DNA of 64,000 nucleotides. Source: Leishmania infantum JPCM5. Taxonomy: Eukaryota > Euglenozoa > Kinetoplastea > Trypanosomatida > Trypanosomatidae. A program made the position numbers and the translations under genes. The stretch is taken from assembly GCF_000002875.2 (NCBI RefSeq), contig NC_009392.2:62001-126000 (forward strand), in the 5' to 3' direction. Below the pieces are notes generated by a model. That model was not told the DNA's origin and did not search any database. It worked only from the letters and a program-made list of their open reading frames with translations. Below, piece after piece: positions 19,207 through 29,128 of this stretch. Position 1 is the stretch's first letter, and each line of letters starts with the position of its first letter.

Positions 19207-19762
19207 TGGTTAGATATCTCTTTCGGGGAGCAGACTGAGGCGGACGCGCAGCGACGCCTGTGCTCAAGGAGACACCGCTCGCGGCTCTCATTTCTTTTCG
19301 CCCTCGCTCTACTCTGAGTTGATTCCTGCTGCTGCTGCCTCCACTTGAAAGTGAAACTCGCGTTCATGGATTGGGGAAGGCGGAAGATATCACGGGCACA
19401 GGAATGGTGGTAGTTGTGTTGGGGGGGGTTGCCGAGCCCGCTGAATGTGAGCATGACGTGCTCCTCCTCGGCCCGTGTCAGCCCAAGAGAGACGCCGCTC
19501 CCGTGAGGAGGGGGGGGGCTCGTGCCGCTGAAGCGCTTCCATGGCGACTTGTACGCATGATGGCAACACGGAGGACTGCTTCCACCGTCGTCCTTCTTCC
19601 CTCGCTGCTCTCGCTGCGCGCCTCATGTCCACTCGTCTCTGCACGGACCACCGAACACTTGCTCATCACGCCTCGTTTTTTTTTCCTTGCTTGTCCTCCT
19701 CCTTTTCCTCCTGTAGAGTGCCAAGAACGCGCACACGCCCAGAAAGTATCGAGTAGCGTACG
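19207..19762. other. Short intergenic region upstream of UBA2
   Basis: There are no coding signals. It contains G-runs at about 19421-19428 and 19510-19518 and ends in a T/C-rich tract that provides the UBA2 splice acceptor. Confidence 0.6.
19715..19716 (+). promoter_or_regulatory. Predicted spliced-leader acceptor AG for UBA2
   Basis: A strong T/C tract (about 19677-19713) ends CTGTAG, leaving a leader of about 46 bases. Confidence 0.55.
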
Positions 19763-22700
19763 ATGAGCGACGGCTGCATGGGCTCTGTCGTAGACGTGCA
19801 TATTGGGCACGTTGTCATCCCTCGTGCCAGCGCGGCCGCAGCAGCCGAAGCAGCCGAAGCGGCTGTGGTGTTCCCGTCGGCCGGGCCGGCGCACAAGAAA
19901 GCGCGCATTGAAGCTGTGGCGACGCGGAGCAGCGCTTCGGCGCCCGCGGATGTTGTGATCGCTACCGCGTGGTCGGAAGAGCGTATCACCGACGCTCTTC
20001 GACGCTACGCTGTCGCTGCCCTAGAAGCGGCTTCATGTGAGGCGGCGGCGGGCAGTGCTTCGTCCCCCTCCACCGCTGCTGCTGCTGCGGCTGTTCTCAA
20101 GGCTGTGAATGATGCTGCCAGCAGCTGGGTGGCCGTGTGGCCAGCGGTGCGTCTCTCTCCGACGCCTGCAGACATGACGGGTAGCGGTGGCGAGGCAACG
20201 ACATCCACCATGGCCAGCTGGTCGACAGTCAGCTTCTCCTTTGTACCTGGGGCTCTCGAGTCAACCGCCTCCGCTACTGCGAAGGGAGCCCACGCCGGCA
20301 TCAGCAAGGCAACCGTGCCGGACGCTGCGCCCGCCGTGGACGCCGTGACGCTTCGTGTCTTGGCTGCAATCTCTCTTCCCCGTGGCCTCTGCGTGCCCTA
20401 CCGAGGCATCGCGACTGCGGTCACGGCTGGCGGCTGCGCTGGGTGTGTATCTGCCGTGCTCACCGAGTCCATCCAAATCCGCGCCGCCACGGCAACACCT
20501 CCGGCTGCGTCGTCTTCTGTGCCGCACTCACCTGCGTCTAGGTCGGCGGCGTCCCCATGCACGTATGGCATGCTGCCGGCGGAGCTGCGGGCGAGACCTA
20601 TCTTTGTTGTTGGGGCCGGCGGCATCGGCTGCGAGGTGCTCAAGGTTCTGGTGCTGAGCGGCTTCACGCAGGTCCACCTCATCGACCTCGACACGATCGA
20701 CGCGACGAACCTCAATCGACAGTTTCTCTTCCGGGTGGCAGATGTCGGGAACTCAAAGGCGGACACGGCCCGCCGCGCCGTGCTTGACTGGTTCGCGGCA
20801 GCCGATGACCCGGCACCCGAGCACGTCAGTGTTCTCCGTGGCCGTCGTACGCCGCCGAGCATTGTTGCGTACCACGACAACGTCAAGGCTGATCGCTACG
20901 ACGACGCCTTTTACCGGCAGTTTGCCGTGGTGCTGAGCGCGCTGGACAACGTGTCGGCACGACAGCATGTGAACCGCATGTGCATGCGCAACAACATCCC
21001 CCTCATCGAGAGCGGCACGATGGGGTACAACGGGCAGGCGCAGCCCATCCTCAAGAACGTGTTCGAGTGCTACGACTGCCGGCCAAAGCCGCCCGAGACG
21101 AGGACGTTTGCCGTATGCACCATTCACGCGCGCCCGACGACGATGGTGCACTGCGTGCACTACGCGAAGGAGCTGTACGAAGTTCTTTTTGGCAGCGACT
21201 CGTCGGACATGGATGGCAAGGGCGCGAGCGCCCTCTCGGATGTTGGTGCCACGGCCGAGGCCGGCAGCGGCTCTGCCACGCCCTTGCAAGTGGATAAGCA
21301 GCAGCACGGCGCAACAAGGCCGACTGATGGGGGCGAGCTGTCGTACCTGCGCGCCATGGTGTCTGACTGGCGACGCCGCCAGCTTCCCGCGGCGTCGCCA
21401 GGGTGCACCGGCGCACCTACGTGCGCCTTGGCCGAGGCTTCGTCTACGCTAGGCCACAATGATGTTGGTGACCGTAGTGGACGTGAAGGCAGCCGTGCTT
21501 CGTCCGCTGCTGCCCTCGCTCTCGAACTGCTGCGCCTGCTTTTCGTGACCAAAGTCGAGGAACTCCTGTCTTTGAAGACGTCCTGGCCAACGGAGCCGCC
21601 GGAGCCGCTGAGTCGACGCGATGTCGATCGCGTTGCGGCGGCGCACATCTCCGCGAATGCCACCGGGGCATCACCGGCGCCGCTATCGGGGGATCATGTG
21701 CTGTCGGTGCAGGACTGCATGGAACTGTTCGTCAGGGCGGTGACGCAGTGTCTTGCCCGTCCAACCGGGTTGACCTTCCGGAAGGAGGACGACGCAGCGA
21801 CTTCCTTCGTCAGCGCTACCGCAAACATGCGCGCGCACGTGTTCCACATCGCGGAGCAGTCGCTCGAGGACGTGCGGAGCATTGCCGGCTCCATTATTCC
21901 GGCTATCGCCACGACCAACGCGACTATCGCCGGGGCCGTGGTGCACGAGTTGATCTCGCTGCTGCGCAGCAGTAGCAGCAGTTTCTCCCAGCCTGCGAGC
22001 ACGAGTGCTGCTCAGCTGGCACCACTGTCGCAGGCAGAGGTGACAGGCGTGTCAGCCCCCGTGTCCATGCAGACATCGCCCCGCGCGCACGTTGTGTACA
22101 CCCGCAAGGTGCCACAGGTGCGCCGCCGCCGAGTGCCGTTGCCGCCAGGCCAGCGATACACTACCCCCGCTCTCTTCATGGAATATGCCGGTGACGACGC
22201 ACCTTCGGCGAACGAGAGTGCCTCGAAGTTTGCTGCCCCCTGTGCGCCGCTGCAGGCGGCGCTGGCGTTGGTAGGCGCGGAGGACAGCACCGCATATCTT
22301 CCCCGTATGTCTGGCGCCGCAGAAGTGGGCGGCAAGGCGAGGCGAAGTGTAGCCGTGATGGACCACTACCTCGTGCACAGCACCGCGCCGAATCCACCGA
22401 ACCGCCTGCACTGCGGCGTTTGCCAGGACGTGCATCCAGAAGTGTGCGTTACGCTCGATCTGCGCTCTGCAACGCTCGGCCAGCTTGCCCACCTTGTCCT
22501 CGAGAGTGCATTGGGGTTGGAGGCTCCGTCAGTCAGTTACGGATCCACCATGCTGTATGAGGATGAGGACTACGAAGAGCTGGCTGACCACATCCTCGCC
22601 GATGTGCTGCAGCTTCCACCCGCCGAGGCAGGTGGGGTCGCCCACCAACGTCAGAGCTACACTCTCACCGCTGACGCGCTCAACAAGGACGTACCATGGA

Positions 22701-23050
22701 GTGTAGTGCTGACGCATGACGACAAGGGGGCGGCGACATCAGCGCCGTCACCGTCAACCGTGTTCTTCCAGATCTCCGGACTAGAGGAGGCAAAGGCGGC
22801 TGAAGAGAGAGCCTTGGCCCGTCTCGCGGCGCAGCAAGCGCAACAAGAGCCGCCTGCTGAAGAAGACGAGGAAGAAGCCCTCGGTGCACCGCCAGGAACG
22901 ACAGGCCTCGCTTCTTCAGCAGCGGCCACGACTGCACCGGTGGCGGTGGAGTTCATTGTATCAGATGACGACGAGGTGCTGGACGTGACGCCTGCAACGA
23001 ACGCTCCATCGAACGTCGCGGCAAAGGAGGACATCGTGCTGCTGGACTAG
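19763..23050 (+). CDS. UBA2: SUMO-activating enzyme subunit 2 (E1 catalytic subunit)
   Basis: With SAE1/AOS1 this enzyme adenylates SUMO and carries it as a thioester before transfer to UBC9. The adenylation domain shows the nucleotide loop GAGGIG at 284-289, LIDLDTIDATNLNRQFLF, and ESGTMGYNGQ. The catalytic cysteine is Cys452 in AVCTIHARPT, followed by HCVHYAKELYEVLFG, the UBA2-type context. Structural zinc cysteines are CYDC (436/439) and CGVC (884/887). A ubiquitin-fold domain follows (CVTLDLRSATLGQLAHLVLE). The C-terminus is acidic with hydrophobic-acidic stretches (EFIVSDDDEV, EDIVLLD) that look like SUMO-interacting motifs. At 1095 residues it is much longer than typical UBA2 (about 640): there is an extra N-terminal region of about 260 residues and large Ala/Ser/Thr-rich inserts in the cysteine domain. 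The start is the first ATG after the splice site. Confidence 0.92.
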   Translation: MSDGCMGSVVDVHIGHVVIPRASAAAAAEAAEAAVVFPSAGPAHKKARIEAVATRSSASAPADVVIATAWSEERITDALRRYAVAALEAASCEAAAGSASSPSTAAAAAAVLKAVNDAASSWVAVWPAVRLSPTPADMTGSGGEATTSTMASWSTVSFSFVPGALESTASATAKGAHAGISKATVPDAAPAVDAVTLRVLAAISLPRGLCVPYRGIATAVTAGGCAGCVSAVLTESIQIRAATATPPAASSSVPHSPASRSAASPCTYGMLPAELRARPIFVVGAGGIGCEVLKVLVLSGFTQVHLIDLDTIDATNLNRQFLFRVADVGNSKADTARRAVLDWFAAADDPAPEHVSVLRGRRTPPSIVAYHDNVKADRYDDAFYRQFAVVLSALDNVSARQHVNRMCMRNNIPLIESGTMGYNGQAQPILKNVFECYDCRPKPPETRTFAVCTIHARPTTMVHCVHYAKELYEVLFGSDSSDMDGKGASALSDVGATAEAGSGSATPLQVDKQQHGATRPTDGGELSYLRAMVSDWRRRQLPAASPGCTGAPTCALAEASSTLGHNDVGDRSGREGSRASSAAALALELLRLLFVTKVEELLSLKTSWPTEPPEPLSRRDVDRVAAAHISANATGASPAPLSGDHVLSVQDCMELFVRAVTQCLARPTGLTFRKEDDAATSFVSATANMRAHVFHIAEQSLEDVRSIAGSIIPAIATTNATIAGAVVHELISLLRSSSSSFSQPASTSAAQLAPLSQAEVTGVSAPVSMQTSPRAHVVYTRKVPQVRRRRVPLPPGQRYTTPALFMEYAGDDAPSANESASKFAAPCAPLQAALALVGAEDSTAYLPRMSGAAEVGGKARRSVAVMDHYLVHSTAPNPPNRLHCGVCQDVHPEVCVTLDLRSATLGQLAHLVLESALGLEAPSVSYGSTMLYEDEDYEELADHILADVLQLPPAEAGGVAHQRQSYTLTADALNKDVPWSVVLTHDDKGAATSAPSPSTVFFQISGLEEAKAAEERALARLAAQQAQQEPPAEEDEEEALGAPPGTTGLASSAAATTAPVAVEFIVSDDDEVLDVTPATNAPSNVAAKEDIVLLD

Positions 23051-24075
23051 CGGTGCGTGCGTGCGTGTGGAGCGCGTGCACCGCCGTGACGACTTGCCAT
23101 GAATCACAGGCGTGCACGCGCGGCGACACGGGAGTGCAAGAAGGCAGCAACCTCTCTCTCTCCGCAATGCTGGCGGCGCGGATTGCTTAATCCTCGCTCT
23201 GTGCGTGTGCCTCACGGCTCCACGGCGCCGCCCTCCACCCACCTATCATAAGCCGGTGAAAGAGCTTGCGCACGGCTGTTGACGTGTGCGTTCTCCGGCT
23301 GCTGCGGCTGCCTCGCGCCTTCACAGGCAATGGGCATCATCGTGCACGACCTCTCTCCGAAACCAAGCAAGAAAGCCTCCCATCACCTTCTTCGCATCGT
23401 CGTCCTCCGGTACCTCCCTCCCCCCCCTACACACACGCAGCGACGTCATGGACGGCCCCCTTCTCGCCCTCTGCCTCTCGTTATTTTTACTGTCCGTGCC
23501 CTCAGAGTAGGTCCCGCGCCGATTTGGCGCCCTTCATGTGTGCACCCGGCGAGCGAGGAGGCGGGAAGGACCGGAAGGACGGGTGGCCCCGCACTCTCGT
23601 GAGTGCGCACAGGCACAGGCATATACGGGGATCTGTGCTCTCGCATAGAACCGACACGCTCTATTCCCGCCGGCGTGCGCCCCCTCTTCGCGCACGCGGC
23701 ACGACCATAAACGCCCACCGGCCAGTTGTCGGATCGACCGCTTCAACTTTCCTGGCTCGCTTCATGGCCCCCACGTCACTCTCCCATCTCTCCTCCTCCT
23801 CCCATCTCTTCTCCCATCTCTCCTCCCCTCACGCTGGCGAAGGAAAAGTTGTATCCGACGCCAGCGTCATCTGGGAGCTGGGGGTGGCATTGGTACGTTG
23901 CGTGGAGCCGCAGTCGCCGCCGCGTCTGCGAGTCTCTCTGGCCCATCTCGCACGTTTCCGTCCTTAGTCCTTGTCTTTCGCCGCGCTCGGCCTCTCACAT
24001 CTGGCCGTCGCTCACCCACTTACACGTACAAGAGGAGACGTCGGGCAACAGCCGCCGCAGCAGCGCCACACTGTC
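23051..24075. other. Intergenic region upstream of the ADCK1-like gene
   Basis: It contains pyrimidine-rich segments, including repeated CTCCCATCTCTCCTC units at about 23780-23830. No credible coding frame is present; the long open frame at 23266-23967 reads as UTR noise. Confidence 0.6.
24031..24032 (+). promoter_or_regulatory. Possible spliced-leader acceptor AG for the ADCK1-like gene
   Basis: A moderately pyrimidine-rich stretch (23950-24028) ends in ACAAG about 44 bases before the ATG. An alternative AG at 23841-23842 follows the stronger CTCC-repeat tract. Confidence 0.3.
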
Positions 24076-25644
24076 ATGACTTTTCGGTTTAGCCGAGCAG
24101 CGCGTTATGGCGCAGCGGCAGCAGGCTTCATGGGGGCCAGCACGGTTGCCATTCTCCTGCCGCCAAGGGAGACGATCCCGCCGGTGCTGCTGCCGTCGCG
24201 TGTCCTGTTCGAAGGCATCGGCCGCGTCGGGCGGTGCGTGTACGCAGGTGGGCAGATCTACTGCGACTACGCCTTCAACGTGACGCAGGAGGATGGGCAG
24301 GAGCAGTGGAACGAGGTGCACCGGCGGTGCGCGGAGCGGCTGGTCGATCTGGCAGAGAGAAACGGGGGGCTGTACGTGAAGGCGGGGCAGATCTTCGCGA
24401 ACATGAGCCACATTCTGCCCTATCAGTACTGCCAAGTGATGGCGGTGCTGCAGGATGCGGTGGTGAAGCGGCCCTACGCGGAAGTTGTAGCCGTGCTGGA
24501 GAAGGACTTGGGGCGCCCGCTCGGCGAAGTGTTTTCGTACATCGACCCGACCCCGCTGGCAGCCGCGTCGCTGGCGCAGGTGCACCGTGGCCGTCTGCGC
24601 GACGAGGACGTGGAGGTGGCAGTCAAGGTGCAGTACATCGACATTGCGCAGCGGTTCAACGGTGACATGCGCACCATCTCCCTCATGTTTGCCGCAGCCA
24701 GCTACTTCTTTCCTGGCTACGACTTTGGCCAGATCATCGCGAAGCTGAACGACACCGTCGCGGCCGAGCTCGACTTCCGGATCGAGGGCCGGAATAGTGA
24801 CCGGGCCGCGGCGGATCTGCGGTCCTGCGGATGGGGGGAGCGCGTCGTGTGCCCACGCATCTTCTGGAATTACGCCAGCAGGCGCGTGCTCGTCTCGCAG
24901 TTCATTCCAGATGCGGTGAAGGTATCGGACCGCGCAGGCATTGCGGCGATGGGGCTCAACGTGAAGGAGGTGGCAACGACGTTCTTCGAGGTCATCGCCT
25001 TCCAGATCTTCCGCACCGGCTTCTTCCATGGAGACCCGCACGCCGGCAACGTCCTCGTGCACAAGCTGCCAGATGGGAAGCCACAGGTAGTCCTGCTGGA
25101 CTTTGGCCTGTGTGCGGAGCTCAATGCGGCGCAACGCCGCGAGATCAGCGACATCTGGACGGCCTCCACCACCCACGACACTCCCAAGATCACCGAGATT
25201 GCGCGCCGTTACGACTGCGACGACTACGAGCTGTTCGCCTCCTGCTTCCTGCAGCACCCGTATGAGTACTTCGCGAACAGCACCAGCGGCCGGCTCAATA
25301 GCCCGTACGCGCTAGAGAAGATGCGGGAAACCGTGAAGCATCGCATGACGGATCTGAACGGCATCGTAGCAGCACTGCCGAAGGAGTATGCCCTCGTGCT
25401 GCGCAGCATCATGGCCACCAAGGCCATCAATCGTGAGCTCGGCGAGGCGGCGAACCGCCCGATGTGCATGCTGCGCTACTCCCTCAAGACCTCTCACGAG
25501 GACCTCCCCAAGATCCAGTTCCTGGTACTGATGTCCAAGGCGTGGGTTTCAGAGTTGTACGCGTGGCTGTTGCTGCGGTTCACGCTGTGGCGACACCCGG
25601 AGCTGTCTGAGGTGTTGGAGAGCTCACTGCAGCTGAGCGGCTAG
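24076..25644 (+). CDS. ABC1/UbiB/ADCK family atypical kinase, ADCK1-like
   Basis: The 522-residue product has all diagnostic UbiB-family elements: KAGQ (Lys102), the Ala-rich loop AAASLAQVH (from about 161), AVKVQ with the ATP-site lysine, ELDFRIEGRN, HGDPHAGN (His318, Asp320) and the metal-binding LDFG (Asp342). The arrangement FFPGYDFGQ before ELDF and LVSQFIPD resembles ADCK1/ADCK5 rather than COQ8. Family members are mitochondrial inner-membrane ATPases or kinases linked to coenzyme Q and lipid homeostasis. The N-terminus (RFSRAARYGAAAAGFMGAS) is basic then hydrophobic, consistent with a mitochondrial presequence plus one membrane span. The upstream in-frame methionine at 23971 lies in leader-like sequence, so ATG 24076 is preferred. 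Substrate unknown. Confidence 0.88.
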   Translation: MTFRFSRAARYGAAAAGFMGASTVAILLPPRETIPPVLLPSRVLFEGIGRVGRCVYAGGQIYCDYAFNVTQEDGQEQWNEVHRRCAERLVDLAERNGGLYVKAGQIFANMSHILPYQYCQVMAVLQDAVVKRPYAEVVAVLEKDLGRPLGEVFSYIDPTPLAAASLAQVHRGRLRDEDVEVAVKVQYIDIAQRFNGDMRTISLMFAAASYFFPGYDFGQIIAKLNDTVAAELDFRIEGRNSDRAAADLRSCGWGERVVCPRIFWNYASRRVLVSQFIPDAVKVSDRAGIAAMGLNVKEVATTFFEVIAFQIFRTGFFHGDPHAGNVLVHKLPDGKPQVVLLDFGLCAELNAAQRREISDIWTASTTHDTPKITEIARRYDCDDYELFASCFLQHPYEYFANSTSGRLNSPYALEKMRETVKHRMTDLNGIVAALPKEYALVLRSIMATKAINRELGEAANRPMCMLRYSLKTSHEDLPKIQFLVLMSKAWVSELYAWLLLRFTLWRHPELSEVLESSLQLSG

Positions 25645-26084
25645 CAAATCCTTGGCGAAAACGCGTGCGACGACCCTGTGTGGGGTGTGCGATCGGCGAG
25701 AAGGGCTCGACACAGGTATCTGTGTGGATGCTGGCGAGTGCGCGTTGGCCCGCATGAGGCGGCGACGTCATATCCTCAAACCATTTTTGGAGACAAGCCG
25801 TAAAGAGGTGGAGGTCACTCGAGGCAGGAAGAAGAGGGTGGGTCTCGGGGGATCGCTCGATCCCGCTGCTCAGCTCTCGTCTGCCGCTCCTTCGGGCCAT
25901 TGTGTGTTGGGCGAATGGCGCGCATGCGTCTGCGTCCTTCGGCCGTGAGCCGGCGTTGCATTTTGGGTGCTTCACAGTTCACTTCACTCGTCTCTTTTCG
26001 TGATAGTATACGAGACGAGACGGCGGAGAAGTGCGTCACGGATTTGTGCGTGCGCGTGTAGGCGATGTGCCTTGTCTGCCTGTT

Positions 26085-26131
<47 letters not shown>

Positions 26132-27019
26132 TGCTTGTGTGCGAGTGGTGGTACGGCGCCGGAGGTGTCGGGTGGGGAGGAGTCTGTGCTGGAGACAAGA
26201 TCCCACGTCGGCAGTCAGACGTACGTCGGGTCGTTATCCGTTCATGTTCAACCGCAAGTCCTCCGCTCCCCTCCCAATCCTCTCACTGCTCTCCGTCTCT
26301 GTGCTCATCTTGCGGTCTGCGGCTCACGCACGCATTCACGCCGTCGTGCGTGCGAGCACAACGGCCACAGAGGCAGAGAGGGGCCTGTGGCCTCCCTTCT
26401 TCTATCTCGTGGTCCTCTGCCTCGGTGTCTCCCTCTGCGACTGTTCATACGTGCTTGCCGCTTCCGCTTGCAGTGAGGCAACGCCCGACACGGAATTTTA
26501 GCTCGAAACGAAGGCGAGCATCTTGTGCGCTGCTCTCGTCACGCTCAAGCGTCGGCCGCGTACGTGCAAGTAAATGTGGGCGTATGGATGTATGTGCCCC
26601 GCGACGGTCACGTCCACAGAAGCGCGCCCTGCGCACGGCTGTAGGCATCTCCGCCCCCCCTACCCCCTCCCTGTTGCCCCGCGCTCCGGACTTATCTGCC
26701 CTCACTGGTGCATGATGCCCGGCCCATCTTTTTTCTCTTCCCACCCCTTCTTCTCCACATTGTTCGCGCTGCTGAAATTCACGACGAGGGAAACACGCGT
26801 ACCGTGTGCGGGATCGTTGCTCCACCGCGACCGCCGCACACCCGACCACCGCCTCTTTTCGAGCACGTCATTTTGGTATGCTTGTGCGCATCCCCTCCGT
26901 GACGCACAGCCCGCATCGAACACTGACAAGCACGCGCGTTTGCGGCGGCGGCTTAAGGTGCGTCACCCTCGCCCGCTGCCTTTGCTGTTTGCCCTTGTCG
27001 TTCGCACCATCTGGCCCTC
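25645..27019. other. Intergenic region with a long GT microsatellite
   Basis: It contains a (GT)n run at 26091-26127 and otherwise UTR-like sequence; T/C-rich segments at about 26400-26440 and 26720-26760 are possible splice signals. No credible gene. Confidence 0.6.
26091..26127. repeat. GT dinucleotide microsatellite
   Basis: About 18 uninterrupted GT units, downstream of the ADCK1-like gene. GT/CA runs recur throughout the intergenic DNA of this window. Confidence 0.95.
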
Positions 27020-27808
27020 ATGCGACGCTCCGCCTGGGTCTTCGTGGCGCCGTGGGTACCACCACCACGTCATGACGTCAAGGTCACCATGCCCCCGCCT
27101 CCCGGGGGCGAGGTTGGCGGCTCCTATGGCGTGTCCACGGGGTACAGCGACCGCCTCGCACGGACGCCGTACTGGAAACGCATGGCGCTGTCCACCTACG
27201 CGCTGCGCATGAAGGAGAATGCGACTCGCTACCCGATGAGCCCGCACCGCGAGGGCGAGTACGACCTGCGCTACACCGTCACCGCCTATCCCGATCACAT
27301 CAAGCACCGCCCGCTGCTCGAGATCGGCGAGGCCCACCAGATCCCGACGATAGAGATTCCTGTCATTTTCTTGGTGAACCTCTGGGACGAGGAGCGGCTT
27401 ACGTGGTTCGGCCGCCAGTATGAGACCGTGTATGTGAGCGGGAACTTTGCGCGCGAGGAGCTGCTGCCGCAGCGGTACGCCATCTACGCCACGGAGGAGG
27501 CGTACAGGCTGCTGGGGCTGCCGGTGGTGAACCACAGCATCCATGAGGAGATCCCCAAGACCCCGCACGCCTACAAGAAGTTGCTGGAGAAGCAGAGCTA
27601 CACGGAGGAGCGGTGGAAGTACACGATCGAGTATCTGTTTCGCAAGTACGAGGCCGGTCCCCCAGAGCTGCAGGACAAGTCCGAGGATGGCTGGGACGGC
27701 GTCGAGGAGTTAGCGACGTCGGCCACGGCAGGCGGAGCCGGCGACAGCTTGGCGAAGCGCAAGGGACCCGTCAAGCAGCGCAAGGCCCGCAAGATCAAGC
27801 TCTTCTGA
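27020..27808 (+). CDS. Conserved hypothetical protein, probably mitochondrial
   Basis: The 262-residue product starts with a basic, Trp/Val/Pro-containing stretch (MRRSAWVFVAPWVPPP) that could be a mitochondrial targeting sequence. The middle (about 45-215) is rich in Tyr, Trp, Glu and Arg and looks like a compact folded domain; visible blocks are TPYWKRMALSTYALRM, EYDLRYTVTAYPDHIKHRP and IPVIFLVNLWDEERL. The C-terminus ends in a Lys/Arg-rich tail (VKQRKARKIKLF). I recognise no family. A kinetoplastid-specific mitoribosome or respiratory-complex component would fit size and composition, but that is inference only. An internal ATG at 27089 (MPPPPGGEVGG) is the alternative start if the presequence reading is wrong. 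Confidence 0.75.
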   Translation: MRRSAWVFVAPWVPPPRHDVKVTMPPPPGGEVGGSYGVSTGYSDRLARTPYWKRMALSTYALRMKENATRYPMSPHREGEYDLRYTVTAYPDHIKHRPLLEIGEAHQIPTIEIPVIFLVNLWDEERLTWFGRQYETVYVSGNFAREELLPQRYAIYATEEAYRLLGLPVVNHSIHEEIPKTPHAYKKLLEKQSYTEERWKYTIEYLFRKYEAGPPELQDKSEDGWDGVEELATSATAGGAGDSLAKRKGPVKQRKARKIKLF

Positions 27809-28786
27809 GTGAGCGCCTGCTCGACAGTGCGGGGTCGTTCTGTGCGAGTCGATGCGTGCCTGTTGGCGACACGGAAATGGACCAAGGGACATCCCAGGAA
27901 ATGGAGCAGGGCAGCATCATGGCCATGGCTCTCTCTCTGTTCTGCGTGCATGCGTGGGGCATGGCAACTTATCTCCGCATCATGGGTCCCGTGCTATCTT
28001 CTCTGACCGCCTTTTCGGGTTGCGCGTCAGCCGCATCATGCAGCCCCGCTCCTCTGCTTTCCTTTCCTTCTCCTCCGTCTGTGGCGTCTCCGCGAGCATG
28101 CGCGCGCACGTGTGCGTGCGTTGTCGTTGTTGGCTGAGTCATTGGCACTGATGATGGTGTCGCCGTCTGTCTGCATGCTTTTGTGTTGTTGTCTGCGCCC
28201 GTGGTTACACCGAGCATGGCGTCTTCGGTCTTGCCCTAATTCGCCCGGCACCCCTTCTCGAGCCTCTTACGCGCTCGGTCTTTCTGGCGCCTCCCTTCGC
28301 CTCGCCTCTCACGGAGAACCGAGGCGCCCTCGCTCTTCGCCGGAGGGCGCGGCGCGGCTGTCGGCGAGGGATAACGAACATGTGTGTGCGGCTTCGGACA
28401 TTCCCTGAACAACGAACGGCAATCTCTCCTCGCTCTACCTTACGAAGTTGTCCACCACACAGTACTGCCCCTGCCGCACACGAAACCGTGGCAAGTAGCG
28501 CTGACTGTCTTCCTGCGCTTTCCATCTGTGCCTCACTGTGCCTCTAATCTCTCTCCCTGCCCACCCACACCTACACACATTCGACCCCGCCCAACTCGCA
28601 CACGTCCGCATCTGCCTGCGGATGTGTCCACGGGTGCGTGTCCCCCTGTGCTCGATGCACCCCTCTCCGGTGCAATGGATCAGCAAGCAGTCAACACTGC
28701 ACAGCGCGGACCGAATCCCCATCACGTAAAGCGGCGGCTTCCTCCTCCGACCACCCCCCCCAGCCCCGCTTCGATCGTCGCTACTC
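27809..28786. other. Intergenic region
   Basis: UTR-like; no credible gene. A C-rich tract at its end supplies a splice acceptor for the small membrane protein. Confidence 0.6.
28762..28763 (+). promoter_or_regulatory. Predicted spliced-leader acceptor AG
   Basis: CCTCCTCCGACCACCCCCCC is followed directly by AG, 24 bases before the ATG at 28787. Confidence 0.5.
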
Positions 28787-29128
28787 ATGAACAGTCTTCT
28801 CATGGAGGCGATGGTGAAGCCGCTACAGCGGTACCCAACCCTCGGCGCCACCGTCGGCACCGGCGTGTTATGCGCCTTTACATACTGGTGGTACGCCACC
28901 TCCATCCGCAGCACTCTTCTTGCAACGCAGCGCAGTTGCCAGCAGATGTCGGACAAGGCCTTTCACGAGTGCCGGGAGATGCTCAAGGCAGGCGAGCGCA
29001 GCTGGGGAGGCGATATCCGCTCCCGTGATGCGCAGGTGCGGCGGCTCGAGCTGCAAAACGTTGAGCAGACGCGCAGTGTCGCGCGGCTGGAGTCGGCAAT
29101 GAAGATGTGCCTCATCCAGAACGCGTAG
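28787..29128 (+). CDS. Small single-span membrane protein with C-terminal coiled coil
   Basis: The 113-residue product has one hydrophobic span at about 18-38 (TLGATVGTGVLCAFTYWWYA) and then a charged helical tail with heptad-like Leu/Val/Met spacing (VRRLELQNVEQTRSVARLES), likely a short coiled coil. An N-terminal amphipathic stretch (MEAMVKPLQRYP) precedes the span. It resembles small organelle-membrane assembly factors in layout, but I recognise no family. The frame begins just after a good splice acceptor, which supports it as a real gene; a second ATG at codon 6 is possible. Confidence 0.7.
   Translation: MNSLLMEAMVKPLQRYPTLGATVGTGVLCAFTYWWYATSIRSTLLATQRSCQQMSDKAFHECREMLKAGERSWGGDIRSRDAQVRRLELQNVEQTRSVARLESAMKMCLIQNA

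Noticed and set aside
23995..25257. 420-codon open frame on the minus strand
   Set aside because: It is the reverse-strand shadow of the ADCK1-like kinase, whose conserved motifs are all on the plus strand.
26091..26127. Regular GT run considered as a CRISPR-like or telomeric array
   Set aside because: It is a simple dinucleotide microsatellite with no spacers and no TTAGGG-type units.
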